A DNA stretch of 64,000 nt from Tepidanaerobacter acetatoxydans_A. Its GTDB lineage: Bacteria > Bacillota > Thermosediminibacteria > Thermosediminibacterales > Tepidanaerobacteraceae. Positions 35,625 to 45,307 of the stretch are shown here, one piece after another. Below the pieces are notes generated by a model. It searched no databases, was not told the origin of the DNA, and saw only the letters and a list, made by a program, of their open reading frames with translations. The stretch spans positions 1 to 64,000 of the forward strand of contig JALHJR010000002.1 of NCBI GenBank assembly GCA_022840405.1. The letters run 5' to 3'. Made by a program: the position numbers and the translations under genes. Within the stretch, counting starts at the first letter, position 1, and every line of letters begins with the position of its first letter.

Positions 35625-36617
35625 TTACCATCTTGCTACAAATGCTTCATATTTTTCTTCACCCATAAGATGTTTTTCCAACTTGTATAGCTCTAATCTT
35701 ATAAGTCTTCTATAGGAAACTTCTCTACCTATGGTCTTGTGTTTAAATGTTGTTTTTAACTTTTTTTCCATTTCTGCAATAAAGATTTTCTTACCACTTT
35801 CTTTTAACAATAAGCCTTCCGTACTCTTTTCAAAGTCATCTGCTGTCAGCATTTTTTTGCCAATAACAGTAAATATCACTCTATCAACAATGATGGGCTT
35901 AAAAATTTCAGCCACATCAAGATTTAATGTAAATCGTCGAAAATTCGTTGCGTGCAAAAATCCTATGCGAGGATCTAAATGAGTTTTGTATATCTCGCTA
36001 AGCACCATTGTGTATACCATTGAATTTCCAAAACTAATCAAGGTGTTTAAATTATTTTGCGGAGGCCTGCGTGTTCTTCGTTTAAAGGCAAAATCTTCAT
36101 TTTCTAAGATATTGTCAAAAGCGCCGTAGTAATTTTCTCTTATATTGCCCTCTATTGCCATAAGTTCTTCAATATTATTGCATAAACTTATTTTGTTGCT
36201 TAATGCTTTTATAATTTCTTCAATCTCTTGCAAATTTTTTCCTCGGTTCAAATAGTACCTGATAACTTGCTGCATGTTTTTTGAAGCCCCTGCTACAAAT
36301 TCAGAAGCTATACGCAACCTGTTTTCAAAATCCAAGTAGTGTTCAGCCTGTTTTAATACCATATAGCCAGAATTTAGGTGTTCTCTAGGGTAATATGTGC
36401 CGACATAATAGCCGTAGTAGTTAAAGAAATGTAGAATTATTTCTGCTTGTGTGATAAACTCTAAAAATCTTTTGTTTATATCCACCTCACCAAAAATATA
36501 TATTTCACTTGTATTTTCTACGGGAATATATTTTCTGCCTGCTTCATTTTCAAAAAATATTGTGTTGTCCTTCCTTTTTAATTCTCCACTGGAAAATATG
36601 TAAATAGGCTTTTTCAT
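35625..36617 (-). CDS. cas1: CRISPR-associated endonuclease Cas1 (type I-B)
   Basis: 330 residues. The N-terminal beta domain starts KKPIYIFSSGELKRKDN; the helical catalytic domain has ISFGNSMVYTMVLSEIY, the conserved histidine in IGFLHATNFRRF and the acidic motif LDVAEIFKP. It is the integrase that inserts spacers next to the leader. The ATG at 36617 overlaps the cas4 stop (ATGA). Last gene of the main cas run; leader 4 begins 16 bases after its stop. Confidence 0.95.
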   Translation of the reverse strand: MKKPIYIFSSGELKRKDNTIFFENEAGRKYIPVENTSEIYIFGEVDINKRFLEFITQAEIILHFFNYYGYYVGTYYPREHLNSGYMVLKQAEHYLDFENRLRIASEFVAGASKNMQQVIRYYLNRGKNLQEIEEIIKALSNKISLCNNIEELMAIEGNIRENYYGAFDNILENEDFAFKRRTRRPPQNNLNTLISFGNSMVYTMVLSEIYKTHLDPRIGFLHATNFRRFTLNLDVAEIFKPIIVDRVIFTVIGKKMLTADDFEKSTEGLLLKESGKKIFIAEMEKKLKTTFKHKTIGREVSYRRLIRLELYKLEKHLMGEEKYEAFVARW

Positions 36618-37111
36618 GACCAGCAAAACTCCTTATAACCGCAGTTTTTGCAAAATCCAATTTTTTTGGGCGGTGGCGGCAGTTCTTGAAGTATTATTTT
36701 CTGAATTTCGTCTGTCATTTCTTCTAATTCTTTTTCCAACTCTGGTGTTAGTTCCACCACCACTCTTTTTCTTTCTTCCGGAAACATAAGGATTCCCTTA
36801 GCATCTAACCCGCTTTGTTTTAATTTTTGAAGATAAAAAGCAAGCTGCATTCTTGCGCTGTCCTGTGCTCGGGAACTTTTCTTGACTTCGCCGACTATAA
36901 CGTCCCCATCATCTGATGTAACAAAGTCTAGAACTACGTTCTCAAGATGTACTTTTTTCTTTTCTCTACTATAACTTTCCTCATCAATTAGTCTGCCTAT
37001 CTCTATATATTGATTCTCTTGATCAGGTACAATTTGGTGTGCCATTAGCCATGTTTGACGCCTACATATTTTATAGCTTTGGATTAAGGTTCCTGTTATA
37101 GGCATTACCAT
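36614..37111 (-). CDS. cas4: Cas4 nuclease
   Basis: 165 residues, RecB-like nuclease that trims and orients prespacers by PAM. Four iron-sulfur cysteines are visible: KICRRQ near residue 17 and FCKNCGYKEFC at the end. The RecB motif III is VIVGEVKKSS (about 72). The start overlaps the cas3 stop and the stop overlaps cas1, showing tight coupling with the adaptation genes. Confidence 0.93.
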   Translation of the reverse strand: MVMPITGTLIQSYKICRRQTWLMAHQIVPDQENQYIEIGRLIDEESYSREKKKVHLENVVLDFVTSDDGDVIVGEVKKSSRAQDSARMQLAFYLQKLKQSGLDAKGILMFPEERKRVVVELTPELEKELEEMTDEIQKIILQELPPPPKKIGFCKNCGYKEFCWS

Positions 37112-39480
37112 ATCGGAGCCACTCCCTTACATCTGAACCCTGTTTCGCTATCATAATAACTATCTAAGCTTTCAAAGTTAACATATCTAAAACCTACAAC
37201 CTCTGGAGGAATGTTATCTACAGTAGCGGGGACGGATATCACATATTTATAGAAATCAGCTTTTATTTGGTTAAATTCAAGTCTGCGTTCAAAAAGATTG
37301 ACTATTTCTTTAATTTTAAGATACTCTTTCCAAATTTGCCTTGCGTCATTATCTATTTCTATAAAAGTGTCTATCTTTGGATATGTCTCTTCAATAAGCC
37401 TAAAATCCCTAATACTCGGAGTTCCGTCACAGCTGTCATACTTCATTTTATATAGGGCATTAAGCAAATCTCTCGATTTATCGTTCGCCATTCTTTCCTG
37501 CATCGTCTTATAGTAGCTGTTTACAATATTTAAGAAGTCCATTTCTTTTATGCAGTCATTCTTTTCAAGAATTTTTCCGGTAATATCAAGTAGGACATTA
37601 TCATATATGTAGGATGAATACTGCCTTCTGTCATCTTTTAAACGTACAACTATCACTTCTCCCTGCTCAGTATCGTTTCTGTTACAGCGACCTGCAGATT
37701 GGTTAATCGAATCCAGTGGTGCAAAGTCCCTATATACTACATCAAAATCAATATCCACGCCTGCTTCTACTAGTTGTGTAGTAACAGCTGCTTTTACTTT
37801 TTTGCTCTTCATTAATTCAATTCTATCCAGTCGTTCTTTTGGAACTATGTGGGTAGAAAGGAAAACCATCTCTTCCTCTTTTATCTTCGTTTTTAAGAGT
37901 TCGTATAAGGCTTTCGCGGAATTAATTGTATTTAATATAAACAAATAATTCTTATCAGGTTCAAAGTTTATATTTTGTGCAAACTCTTCTATAGTAAGAG
38001 CAGTTTGGCATTGAGGTTTTATTGTTACTCGGTTTAGAACACTAAAATACTTTTCTCTCTGGACTAAACTTATAACTTCTTTTCTGTCAAAAATCAAAGG
38101 TTCTGTTGCAGTAACAAAGACTACATACGAATCTAGTTCTTCCATAAGCTGATTTAATGTTTCCTTTACCACTAACCAGTATTTGAAAGGTATTGATTGG
38201 ACCTCGTCAAGAATTATTATGCTTCCTGATAAGCGATGAAATTTTCTTAAGCTCCTGTTTTTATTCGACAGTAAAGTGTGAAATAATTGTACAAAAGTAG
38301 TTATTATTATCTCTGAATTCCATCCTTCGATCAATATTTTGGCTTCATCTTTTTCAAATTCGTTTTCCTCCTGTTTGTAGTAAATTTCAGAAAGGTGATG
38401 ATGTTTTAAAAGAAGGTCTGTGCTTACTTTGAAGCCCCCTGCTCTTAGAATATTTTCTATCTCTTTAGCATTTTGTTCTATTATGCTTAAAAATGGTAGA
38501 GAATAGATTATACGGGGTGCATAGCCCTTCTTGTCCCTGATTTCTTCTCTTGCCTTCAAGGCAAAAGCAAAAGATGTAAATGTCTTGCCAAGACCTGTTG
38601 GGAGGTTTATTGAATATACTCGTTCATTTAAATTAAGGTTTTGGCTTAAGACTTCTCTATATGCCTCTTCTCTAAGATTATTTAAATTAGATTTTTCAAA
38701 ACTCAATTTTGCTTTATATTCATCTACTAAATTATGCTTCAAAATAAGCGGATTACGTTTTGGCACATCATGCAGTACTACCTCGCTTTTGTCCGCATCA
38801 ATTAAAAGCGAAAAAATGTAATTTATTAATAAATAGGGGGAAATGCTCTTTTCTCGCTCTAGTTTCCGAAATCGTCGTCGCAGTTTCTTTAATTCATCAC
38901 CTATAAGGCTTACCCATTCGAGCATTATAGATTTTGTTAGACTCTGTTTCAAGCCTGCTAATTTTAATTTATCAGTCAAGATAGAGAGTCGAGTTTCATC
39001 TATGCTTTCTATTTGTTTTTCAAGAATAGCTCTATCCTTATCAGGTATAGCAGTTTCATCGATGATATCTTCTAAATTTCCATGATGCTTTCTTATTATC
39101 CAAAAAGCAGTAAATGCTAGAAATGCCTTCTCTTCGCTCTGTAAATCTTCCCTTTCTGCAAATTCCGTTTTAGCAGCATAAAATGCTACGACAGCGGATA
39201 GTAAGCCATGCTGGGTTTCCGGCATGGCTTTAAATTTTTTCTTATTTTTTTCCTCGGCAAAAAGATATTTTTGAAAATAATCAGTGGACTTGCCTATATC
39301 GTGGCACAAACCGCATGTTTTAACTAATTGGCGCAAGATGGTTTTGTCATAATTATAAATATTTTCAACAGGGCTTGCAATTAAATTATGGGTGCTGATG
39401 CGTGCCACATTTAATAAATGCTCTTCTAAAAGCTTATTCGGGTGCGAATACAGCTTAGAAGAAAATGATTCGCTCACCAT
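37105..39480 (-). CDS. cas3: Cas3 helicase-nuclease (type I-B)
   Basis: 791 residues. The HD nuclease is first, with EEHLLNVARI and LCHDIGKST (H-D pair about 60). The helicase follows: LPTGLGKTFTSFAFAL (Walker A, about 305), IILDEVQSI (about 440) and INQSAGRCNRND (motif VI, about 635). It unwinds and degrades target DNA recruited by Cascade. Of several possible starts inside cas5, the ATG at 39480 is six bases after GGAGG. Both domains appear intact. Confidence 0.94.
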   Translation of the reverse strand: MVSESFSSKLYSHPNKLLEEHLLNVARISTHNLIASPVENIYNYDKTILRQLVKTCGLCHDIGKSTDYFQKYLFAEEKNKKKFKAMPETQHGLLSAVVAFYAAKTEFAEREDLQSEEKAFLAFTAFWIIRKHHGNLEDIIDETAIPDKDRAILEKQIESIDETRLSILTDKLKLAGLKQSLTKSIMLEWVSLIGDELKKLRRRFRKLEREKSISPYLLINYIFSLLIDADKSEVVLHDVPKRNPLILKHNLVDEYKAKLSFEKSNLNNLREEAYREVLSQNLNLNERVYSINLPTGLGKTFTSFAFALKAREEIRDKKGYAPRIIYSLPFLSIIEQNAKEIENILRAGGFKVSTDLLLKHHHLSEIYYKQEENEFEKDEAKILIEGWNSEIIITTFVQLFHTLLSNKNRSLRKFHRLSGSIIILDEVQSIPFKYWLVVKETLNQLMEELDSYVVFVTATEPLIFDRKEVISLVQREKYFSVLNRVTIKPQCQTALTIEEFAQNINFEPDKNYLFILNTINSAKALYELLKTKIKEEEMVFLSTHIVPKERLDRIELMKSKKVKAAVTTQLVEAGVDIDFDVVYRDFAPLDSINQSAGRCNRNDTEQGEVIVVRLKDDRRQYSSYIYDNVLLDITGKILEKNDCIKEMDFLNIVNSYYKTMQERMANDKSRDLLNALYKMKYDSCDGTPSIRDFRLIEETYPKIDTFIEIDNDARQIWKEYLKIKEIVNLFERRLEFNQIKADFYKYVISVPATVDNIPPEVVGFRYVNFESLDSYYDSETGFRCKGVAPIW

Positions 39481-40171
39481 TTTCATCCTCCATACAATAG
39501 TTAGCACGAGCTTGAATTGATTTGCCTTGCGTCTCAAAAAACACATCCTCATAGCGCTGCACCACTCTATCTTTCATCATTTCCACCGCGATTTTTTCTT
39601 TAAAGTATTTTTTGCCTTCTTCAAAGGTAATGCCATAATCTTCGAGAGCGCTCATAGGAATTGCTGTTAAAATTTCTCCTTCATTATTTTTGCATTGAGT
39701 AAATTCTTTTACTCCTATAAATTTAAAATCTGCCAGAAGTTCACTAAGACCCAGTGATAACGTAAAAACAGTTTTGTGGGACTTAATATTCTCAATAAGT
39801 GTGCCAAAAACCGTGCTGTCGCTGTGACTTACATATATCCTATAAGCTGGATTTTTTAAAAATTCAGTTCGTATTTGTGTTCTTGCTTCATGTGATCCCT
39901 TTTTTATTGGCACCCAATAATTACCCTTTGTATTTATATGGTTTAAACCTATTCTAATTTTGTTCACCGGCGAAAGAATCCTTATAGCTATTTTGCATTT
40001 TTCATGAGAAAAAACTTCAAGATAATTTTCCTTGTCAGCGCCAACTATAGCTCCTAACATCCCCCTCACAGTCGGCGGCGGGGGAAAAGAGAACGTGAGG
40101 GGAGATGAAGTAGTATAAAATCTCTTAAAATGTGCAAAATCCCCATATATGTCAAATACAAGAGTTCTCAT
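39455..40171 (-). CDS. cas5: Cas5 (Cas5h/I-B), Cascade subunit
   Basis: 238 residues. RAMP-fold start RTLVFDIYGDFAHFKRFYTT followed by PPPPTVRGMLGAIVGA, a hallmark of Cas5h, and the thumb region. It binds the 5' ATTGAAAC handle of the crRNA. The second ATG at 40171 is placed seven bases after GAGGGG. Ends inside the start region of cas3. Confidence 0.92.
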   Translation of the reverse strand: MRTLVFDIYGDFAHFKRFYTTSSPLTFSFPPPPTVRGMLGAIVGADKENYLEVFSHEKCKIAIRILSPVNKIRIGLNHINTKGNYWVPIKKGSHEARTQIRTEFLKNPAYRIYVSHSDSTVFGTLIENIKSHKTVFTLSLGLSELLADFKFIGVKEFTQCKNNEGEILTAIPMSALEDYGITFEEGKKYFKEKIAVEMMKDRVVQRYEDVFFETQGKSIQARANYCMEDENGERIIFF

Positions 40172-40183
40172 CTTCATACCCCT

Positions 40184-41092
40184 CTAAAATAAAAGTTCTT
40201 GTGCATTAAAACCATTTAAAGCCTCTTTTAACGAGATGTCTTTCCCGTCCATCGTTAATATTAAACGTTCGTCAGTTTTGAAATTAATTAAGTCAATTGC
40301 ATCTTTATGCATATTAAGCGCTTTTACCAATTCATCTATTTTAAGCTTCCCATCCTGTATGTCTCTAATCTCTTCATCGTTTTTGTCTGTTACGAATTTT
40401 ATCCTCTTATCTAATTCCCCAATGTGAAAATTGTTTTCTTTAAATACAACCTGTAAAAGTAACCTGGGAACCTGACCCACTTTAGAAGTAGACATAAGAT
40501 TTTTTGTACCGTTCCATAGCCCTTCTAGCAAAAGCGAAATATCGTCTTCAGTCAGCTCTATACTTTGCCTTGCAGCTGCATTTTCATTTACAATGCCATA
40601 AAAAGCTATTAAAGAATAAGGAAGAATATATTTTTCAGTAAATGTTCCTTGTTTCTTGTCTTGAGCTGACGGCATAACAGTAGTGCCTTTTACATAAGTC
40701 ATGTCTACTCTATGGAGAGACCTGCCATATTTAAACTGAACGGGACCAGTTAGAGTCATTGTTTTATCTTTAACAGCAGTTGTAGCGCCAAAAAGCCTTA
40801 CATCTATGCAGTTTTTCAAAAGGTCTTCATTGTCTTTAAAATCTTTGAGCCTATCTTCTTTTGTTTTAAGATTACTATTGTCGTCTCTGAGCTCAATTAT
40901 AAAGACATCTTTGTTTCTGTACTCATATAGATAATCTCGTATTGTTCTCTTTAATCTGACATCAGTAACTATATTTACTCCTGTTTCCTCATCAACCCTT
41001 GGTTTATTTTCATCAACAGGATCACCATTCGGATTAGCATCAGTAACATCATAAAGGAATAATATTTCTGAACGATTTTTTATAACTGACAT
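40184..41092 (-). CDS. cas7: Cas7 (Csh2), Cascade backbone subunit
   Basis: 302 residues. LFLYDVTDANPNGDP near the start and DVRLKRTIRDYL are diagnostic of Csh2-type Cas7, which polymerises along the crRNA. GAAGTTALL-like glycine-rich regions are weak here, but DVRLFGATTAVK is present. The ATG at 41092 is eight bases after AAGGAGG, better than the in-frame ATG at 41119, which has no site. Confidence 0.94.
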   Translation of the reverse strand: MSVIKNRSEILFLYDVTDANPNGDPVDENKPRVDEETGVNIVTDVRLKRTIRDYLYEYRNKDVFIIELRDDNSNLKTKEDRLKDFKDNEDLLKNCIDVRLFGATTAVKDKTMTLTGPVQFKYGRSLHRVDMTYVKGTTVMPSAQDKKQGTFTEKYILPYSLIAFYGIVNENAAARQSIELTEDDISLLLEGLWNGTKNLMSTSKVGQVPRLLLQVVFKENNFHIGELDKRIKFVTDKNDEEIRDIQDGKLKIDELVKALNMHKDAIDLINFKTDERLILTMDGKDISLKEALNGFNAQELLF

Positions 41093-41122
41093 TATTGGTT
41101 CCTCCTTGTTATTTGTCATATT

Positions 41123-42907
41123 CTACTCTTGCGCTATTACTTCTTCTGGAATCTCTTTGTTGGGATAGATTATTGGAATTATTTCATCTATCAAGTTCAT
41201 GCCTGCCGCAAAATAAAAGTTAAGTTCATCAACGCTCATCGCCCAATTATCTCCTGCCAAAAGGAGATAGTTTGCAATTTCCGATGCCAGCTGACGTTTT
41301 CCCTTATCAAATGAGTTATATTCTTCGAGCTTATTTTGAACTTTTGGCAATAGCCCTTTGAAATCTTTTTCTGTCATCTTAAGGCCTTTTAGATTTTTTA
41401 GGAATGGTTTTGCGCCTCGTTCCTTATATTGCTTGCGCAATAATAGCTCCGTTAAAGAGCCTAAGAGAAAAAGTCCTCTCTTCAAAGGCGTTTGAAACAT
41501 TTCTCCATACTTTTCAAATAAATCATCAAACTTCCGCTGCTCCATAAGTTCCACCTCCATTGTTATTAGATTCAAATCCTCTAGAAATGCCATCATCGAC
41601 AATGCTTCCTTGACGCTAAAATAAAAATATCTATCATTTACAAATTCATCTCGTATCCTTTTCATCGCAAAGCGAAGAATGAACGCCTTATCTATGGGTC
41701 TGTCTTTAAAAACCCTGTCAACTATATCAAGAAAATATTTGTCGAGGTCGTAATCTCTTTTATTTGAATCTGATTTTGAAAAAAAGTTTCTTATGGTTCC
41801 AAAAGTAAAATTATTATTTTTAACCATATCATCAACTGAGTGCTTTGCGTCAAATATTCTCCTAATTCTCGAGGGAAAAACATCTTCAATTAGTAAAACT
41901 ATTCTTTCGGCTGCTTGAATTTTATTTATAAATAAGAAATTAAGAGTAATTACATCATTTATTTCTTTTAACGCGTCAAGAATATCCTCTTCATCATTTG
42001 TTATGCGTTCCATAGTCTTTTTCTTAAGGGATACTAGTTCTGAAGTATTTGTAAAGATGTCTATTACCTCTTCAGATACATCCTTAGTTCCGATAACGAA
42101 TTTGGGAACTAAATTATACTTTATACCGCAGAATCTAAAAGTTAGATTAGATTCTAAAAACTTTTTTCCTTCTTCAAGAGACAGTTTGCAGTCTTGACAA
42201 ACAGGAAAATTGCGCCATGCCTTTTTTTCATCGAATCCGCCAGTAATAAAACCTGGTTTGTCTAAAGTATAAAAAGCATAAGTATCGATTTTGCCGATTA
42301 TAGTTTCCTTTCTTTCTCCGCAGATAGAACATACTTTATTTTCAACAGTAAATTTTTTATTCTTTTCATTTTCTTGAAAGATAAGCAGCCTTCTAAATAC
42401 TGTAAAGTCGCCTACATAAAGCTCTTTATCTCCATCAATAATTTTTAGTGTAAGTAAGATCCCCTCTTTTTTAGGTATCTCATTTCTTATCTTTAGCACT
42501 TGTTCTTTAATATAGTCGCTATTTTCTTTTAGCTGATTATAAATAGAATTTAAGAACTTTTTTTCTGACTCGCTCAATTCTATATCTTTGTTGTCAAGGA
42601 TCTTAAACCATCCTAATATCTTCCTGTCAAAAGTTCCTTCTGGTTTGCCGCTTAGTTTTGCGGTAGGTGAAAAATCAGAACTGGTTGCTGCACCGCTTTT
42701 ATAAAGATATTTCATTTTTTTGGACTTGTCATATTGTTCTTGAGCTACATATGAAAATTCAACCTCCTCATCATTTTTTGTAAATACAATAGTTATGACT
42801 GTCGTGTAGCTTCCTGTACTGTTTGGATCATCTACCAGAGTCTCCAGCAAATCTCTATTTTCTCTTTCAATAATAAGTTCCCCTAGCTCTTTTATGGCTG
42901 TAAGCAT
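41123..42907 (-). CDS. cas8b: Cas8b (Csh1), Cascade large subunit
   Basis: 594 residues. A zinc-finger pair (VCSICGER near 205, and PVCQDCKLSLEEG near 250) sits in the N-terminal half, as in Csh1/Cas8b. The large subunit recognises the PAM and recruits Cas3. Start MLTAIKELGE with AAAGGAG upstream at 42907; the longer frame from 42946 would overlap cas6. This gene defines the system as type I-B. Confidence 0.9.
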   Translation of the reverse strand: MLTAIKELGELIIERENRDLLETLVDDPNSTGSYTTVITIVFTKNDEEVEFSYVAQEQYDKSKKMKYLYKSGAATSSDFSPTAKLSGKPEGTFDRKILGWFKILDNKDIELSESEKKFLNSIYNQLKENSDYIKEQVLKIRNEIPKKEGILLTLKIIDGDKELYVGDFTVFRRLLIFQENEKNKKFTVENKVCSICGERKETIIGKIDTYAFYTLDKPGFITGGFDEKKAWRNFPVCQDCKLSLEEGKKFLESNLTFRFCGIKYNLVPKFVIGTKDVSEEVIDIFTNTSELVSLKKKTMERITNDEEDILDALKEINDVITLNFLFINKIQAAERIVLLIEDVFPSRIRRIFDAKHSVDDMVKNNNFTFGTIRNFFSKSDSNKRDYDLDKYFLDIVDRVFKDRPIDKAFILRFAMKRIRDEFVNDRYFYFSVKEALSMMAFLEDLNLITMEVELMEQRKFDDLFEKYGEMFQTPLKRGLFLLGSLTELLLRKQYKERGAKPFLKNLKGLKMTEKDFKGLLPKVQNKLEEYNSFDKGKRQLASEIANYLLLAGDNWAMSVDELNFYFAAGMNLIDEIIPIIYPNKEIPEEVIAQE

Positions 42908-42946
42908 TTTTTCACTCCTTTCAACTTTAAACTTGCTTCTCGTCAA

Positions 42947-43693
42947 TTATCCATACTTTTCCACCTCCACGCACCCGAATCCTTGGCTGTTTTTGCTGCC
43001 TAGACCGCTTTCTACTGCTATTTGCAGGAGGGGAGCGGGGCCTGAAAGAAGAAATTTTCCAGAGTAGCCTTTTATTATTGTTTTTTTGTATTTTATTATC
43101 GAAAGTTTTGGCTGTCTTAGCGGTTCTAGTTTTACATTCCCTTCAGGAGGCTCTGTTTTATGAAATGCTATGTATTTTTTCCGAAGATTTTTTTCCATGA
43201 TTTCATCAAAATCTTTTTCTCCAGGTTCAAAATAGCAGGTATATTTCCTGCCATCTGGCCTCATCAAAGTGCTATAGACGACAATAGGCGATAGTGTGCT
43301 TATTTGTATTTTATCTTGGTAAATCATATCCTTTGCAAAAGAGACATTCGTAACTTGCATATTTGTATTTCCCAACCTTACAGTCGATTTGAGCAAGAGG
43401 CCGTTGGCAAGTGATGTGCAAAAATTTCTGTAAGGCGATGTTACTACTAGCGATACCGGCTTCTGCAATATGATTTTTTCCTTTCCCTTATCTATTTCAT
43501 AGGTGCCCATAAGTCTGGAAAAGGCGAACATTTTAAAGGATCTTTTTTCATAAGAAAAGCCTTTCTCATGCAGAAAATTACTGATATCTTCATCCAGTGA
43601 ATCATATATCACGGCCTGCACTATATGATTATAGTGAATAGGCAATGTTAGGTACTGACCGTTTTCTGGCCAAAAGTAAATTTGTTGTCTCAA
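42947..43693 (-). CDS. cas6: Cas6 pre-crRNA endonuclease
   Basis: 248 residues. The C-terminal glycine-rich loop GLGSKNSQGFGCVEV is typical of Cas6, and HYNHIVQAVIY near residue 20 offers candidate catalytic histidines. It cuts repeats to leave the ATTGAAAC handle and so processes all four arrays. TTG start seven bases after GGAGG. First gene of the cas operon. Confidence 0.92.
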   Translation of the reverse strand: MRQQIYFWPENGQYLTLPIHYNHIVQAVIYDSLDEDISNFLHEKGFSYEKRSFKMFAFSRLMGTYEIDKGKEKIILQKPVSLVVTSPYRNFCTSLANGLLLKSTVRLGNTNMQVTNVSFAKDMIYQDKIQISTLSPIVVYSTLMRPDGRKYTCYFEPGEKDFDEIMEKNLRKKYIAFHKTEPPEGNVKLEPLRQPKLSIIKYKKTIIKGYSGKFLLSGPAPLLQIAVESGLGSKNSQGFGCVEVEKYG

Positions 43694-44031
43694 CTTTTAA
43701 CCTCCATTATTTTTGTATTTTAAAATCGACAATAATTGTGTTTTATTTTCTCCGTGCTAAAATAATTAATAACTTTATCAAACATTGTGATTTTTTGTCT
43801 TTTATATATATTCCACCTTTTCCAAAAAACTCCTCCTTAAAAAAGGACTTTTATCTGAGTTATTAGTTAATTTTGGTATGGGAGATTTTATGGTCAAAGT
43901 TTTAACTTGGAATCTTGGCTTTGGTGTTAAAATCTGTTCTTGCGGATATGGGCAAATGATATTTTAAAAGTAGGTTTTTTTAAATAAAACCCTGTGTTTT
44001 TGCAAAACTGATATTTGATTCTTATAAAAAT
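43694..44031. other. Intergenic region upstream of cas6
   Basis: AT-rich sequence between the cas operon and the next terminator. It should contain the cas promoter (minus strand), but no clear -35/-10 pair is seen. An AAGTCCTTTTTTAAGGA stretch at about 43834-43852 forms a small inverted repeat. No gene is supported. Confidence 0.4.
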
Positions 44032-44083
44032 AAGCCATGCATATAAGCAAAAAGCTATCTTGCTTATATGCATGGCTTTGGGT
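44032..44083. terminator. Perfect 19-bp stem terminator
   Basis: AAGCCATGCATATAAGCAA (44032-44050), a 9-base loop and its exact complement at 44060-44078, with T-rich tails on both strands. It is placed to end the lipoprotein transcript before the cas promoter region. Confidence 0.8.
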
Positions 44084-44149
44084 TTTTGTTATGCTGGGCT
44101 TTTATGTAACATTTAATAGCCCTTTACTTTTTGCCCTGAATTTTAATGT

Positions 44150-44869
44150 TCAACTTAAGAATTGGAATGTTTTTATAATTTTATCGAATAGTTCTTGTTC
44201 TTCTGAATCTAACTCCAGCGCGTAAAAGCTCATAATAAATACTTGTTTGCCGTCGGTAAGGTAGTAGGTATGCGGATACCACATCTCGATATCTCCGCCG
44301 TATGGATAAGACTTCAGTATTATTTTTACGCCGGTCAGATCCCCGACTTTTATGTTTTCACGAGATATCAATTCACACTCGCTGTTTGGCTCCCAATTAT
44401 CCAAAAGGCTTTGACCTTCTTTCATAATTATCGTGGGCAGCAGTTCAGCTACTTTTGCACCGTTTTCGTCGGTAAAAATGCTGTAATCCACATTCCAGTT
44501 GCTGGGAAAGTGCAGCGAATATGAGATAATCGGACTATTTTCGCGAAAGGAATATGATTCCCAATCTTCGGTAGTATAAGCATAATCTTTAACTATGAGT
44601 TCTTTCCATCCTTGAATTTGCTTTGAGTCTTGCACTTTAAACATTGTTTCACTGTCTGCATTTTCATCAGTCAAATTGCTATTTGTATCACCGATATTTT
44701 CATCGTGGGATGCTGCTTGTTCCGGCACAGGTTCGTTTTCATTGCCGACGGAAGAGGTATCTGGTGCTTGGGATACTGCCGGTTTGCTGTCATTTTCTTT
44801 AGCACAGCCGGCAAGCATTAAAATCGCAACCAGCATCAGTATCAAAAGTTTTTTTATGAGCCGGTTCAT
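44150..44869 (-). CDS. Lipoprotein of unknown function
   Basis: 239 residues. Signal peptide with lipobox LMLAGC, so the mature protein is anchored at cysteine 21. A Ser/Glu/Asp-rich linker of about 50 residues follows. The globular part contains YSLHFPSNWNVDYS and GVKIILKSYPYGGDIE, resembling PsbP-like or DUF-type domains seen in other clostridial lipoproteins. It lies 15 bases after the Fur-family gene and may belong to the zinc operon, since no terminator separates them. AAAGGAGG precedes the ATG. Confidence 0.7.
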   Translation of the reverse strand: MNRLIKKLLILMLVAILMLAGCAKENDSKPAVSQAPDTSSVGNENEPVPEQAASHDENIGDTNSNLTDENADSETMFKVQDSKQIQGWKELIVKDYAYTTEDWESYSFRENSPIISYSLHFPSNWNVDYSIFTDENGAKVAELLPTIIMKEGQSLLDNWEPNSECELISRENIKVGDLTGVKIILKSYPYGGDIEMWYPHTYYLTDGKQVFIMSFYALELDSEEQELFDKIIKTFQFLS

Positions 44870-44884
44870 TGTGTAATACCTCCT

Positions 44885-45307
44885 TTACTCCTTTATTTTT
44901 TTACTGCATTTGTTGCAATAGCCGTAAATCTCAAATCGATGTTCCGTCGGGGTAAATCCTTTACGGCTAAGTTCCTTTTCTATATTTCCCATCGGACAGT
45001 AGTCAAGGGGAATTGACGCTCCACATTTTTTACAAATTACATGGTGGTGGTGCCCTTCCTCGCGTCGAAGTTCGTATAGAATTCCACCGCTTTCCGGAGT
45101 AATTCGACACAAAATTCCTCTTTCAAGCAGCAAATCAAGATTTCGATATATTGTTGAAAAATTAATGTTTGGCAGTATTTTGATAACTTCAGTGAAAATA
45201 TCTTGGGCACTTAAAACACCATCAGAGCTTTCAAGCACTTTGATGATAGCCTTGCGCTGCGGAGTCACCTTTAACCGCTGTTCTTTTAAAAGTTCTTCTA
45301 CATCCAT
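44885..45307 (-). CDS. zur: Fur-family regulator, probably zinc-sensing (Zur)
   Basis: 140 residues. An N-terminal winged helix (VTPQRKAIIKVLES, then NINFSTIYRNLDLL) is followed by the HHHH metal cluster and two cysteine pairs, CKKCG and CNKCSKK. Fur, Zur and PerR share this plan; placement behind znuABC favours Zur. The ATG at 45307 is about ten bases after AGGGGG and overlaps the end of znuB. Confidence 0.8.
   Translation of the reverse strand: MDVEELLKEQRLKVTPQRKAIIKVLESSDGVLSAQDIFTEVIKILPNINFSTIYRNLDLLLERGILCRITPESGGILYELRREEGHHHHVICKKCGASIPLDYCPMGNIEKELSRKGFTPTEHRFEIYGYCNKCSKKIKE

Noticed and set aside
43834..43852. Terminator before the cas operon
   Set aside because: The small inverted repeat has an internal T run only and no T tail after the stem.
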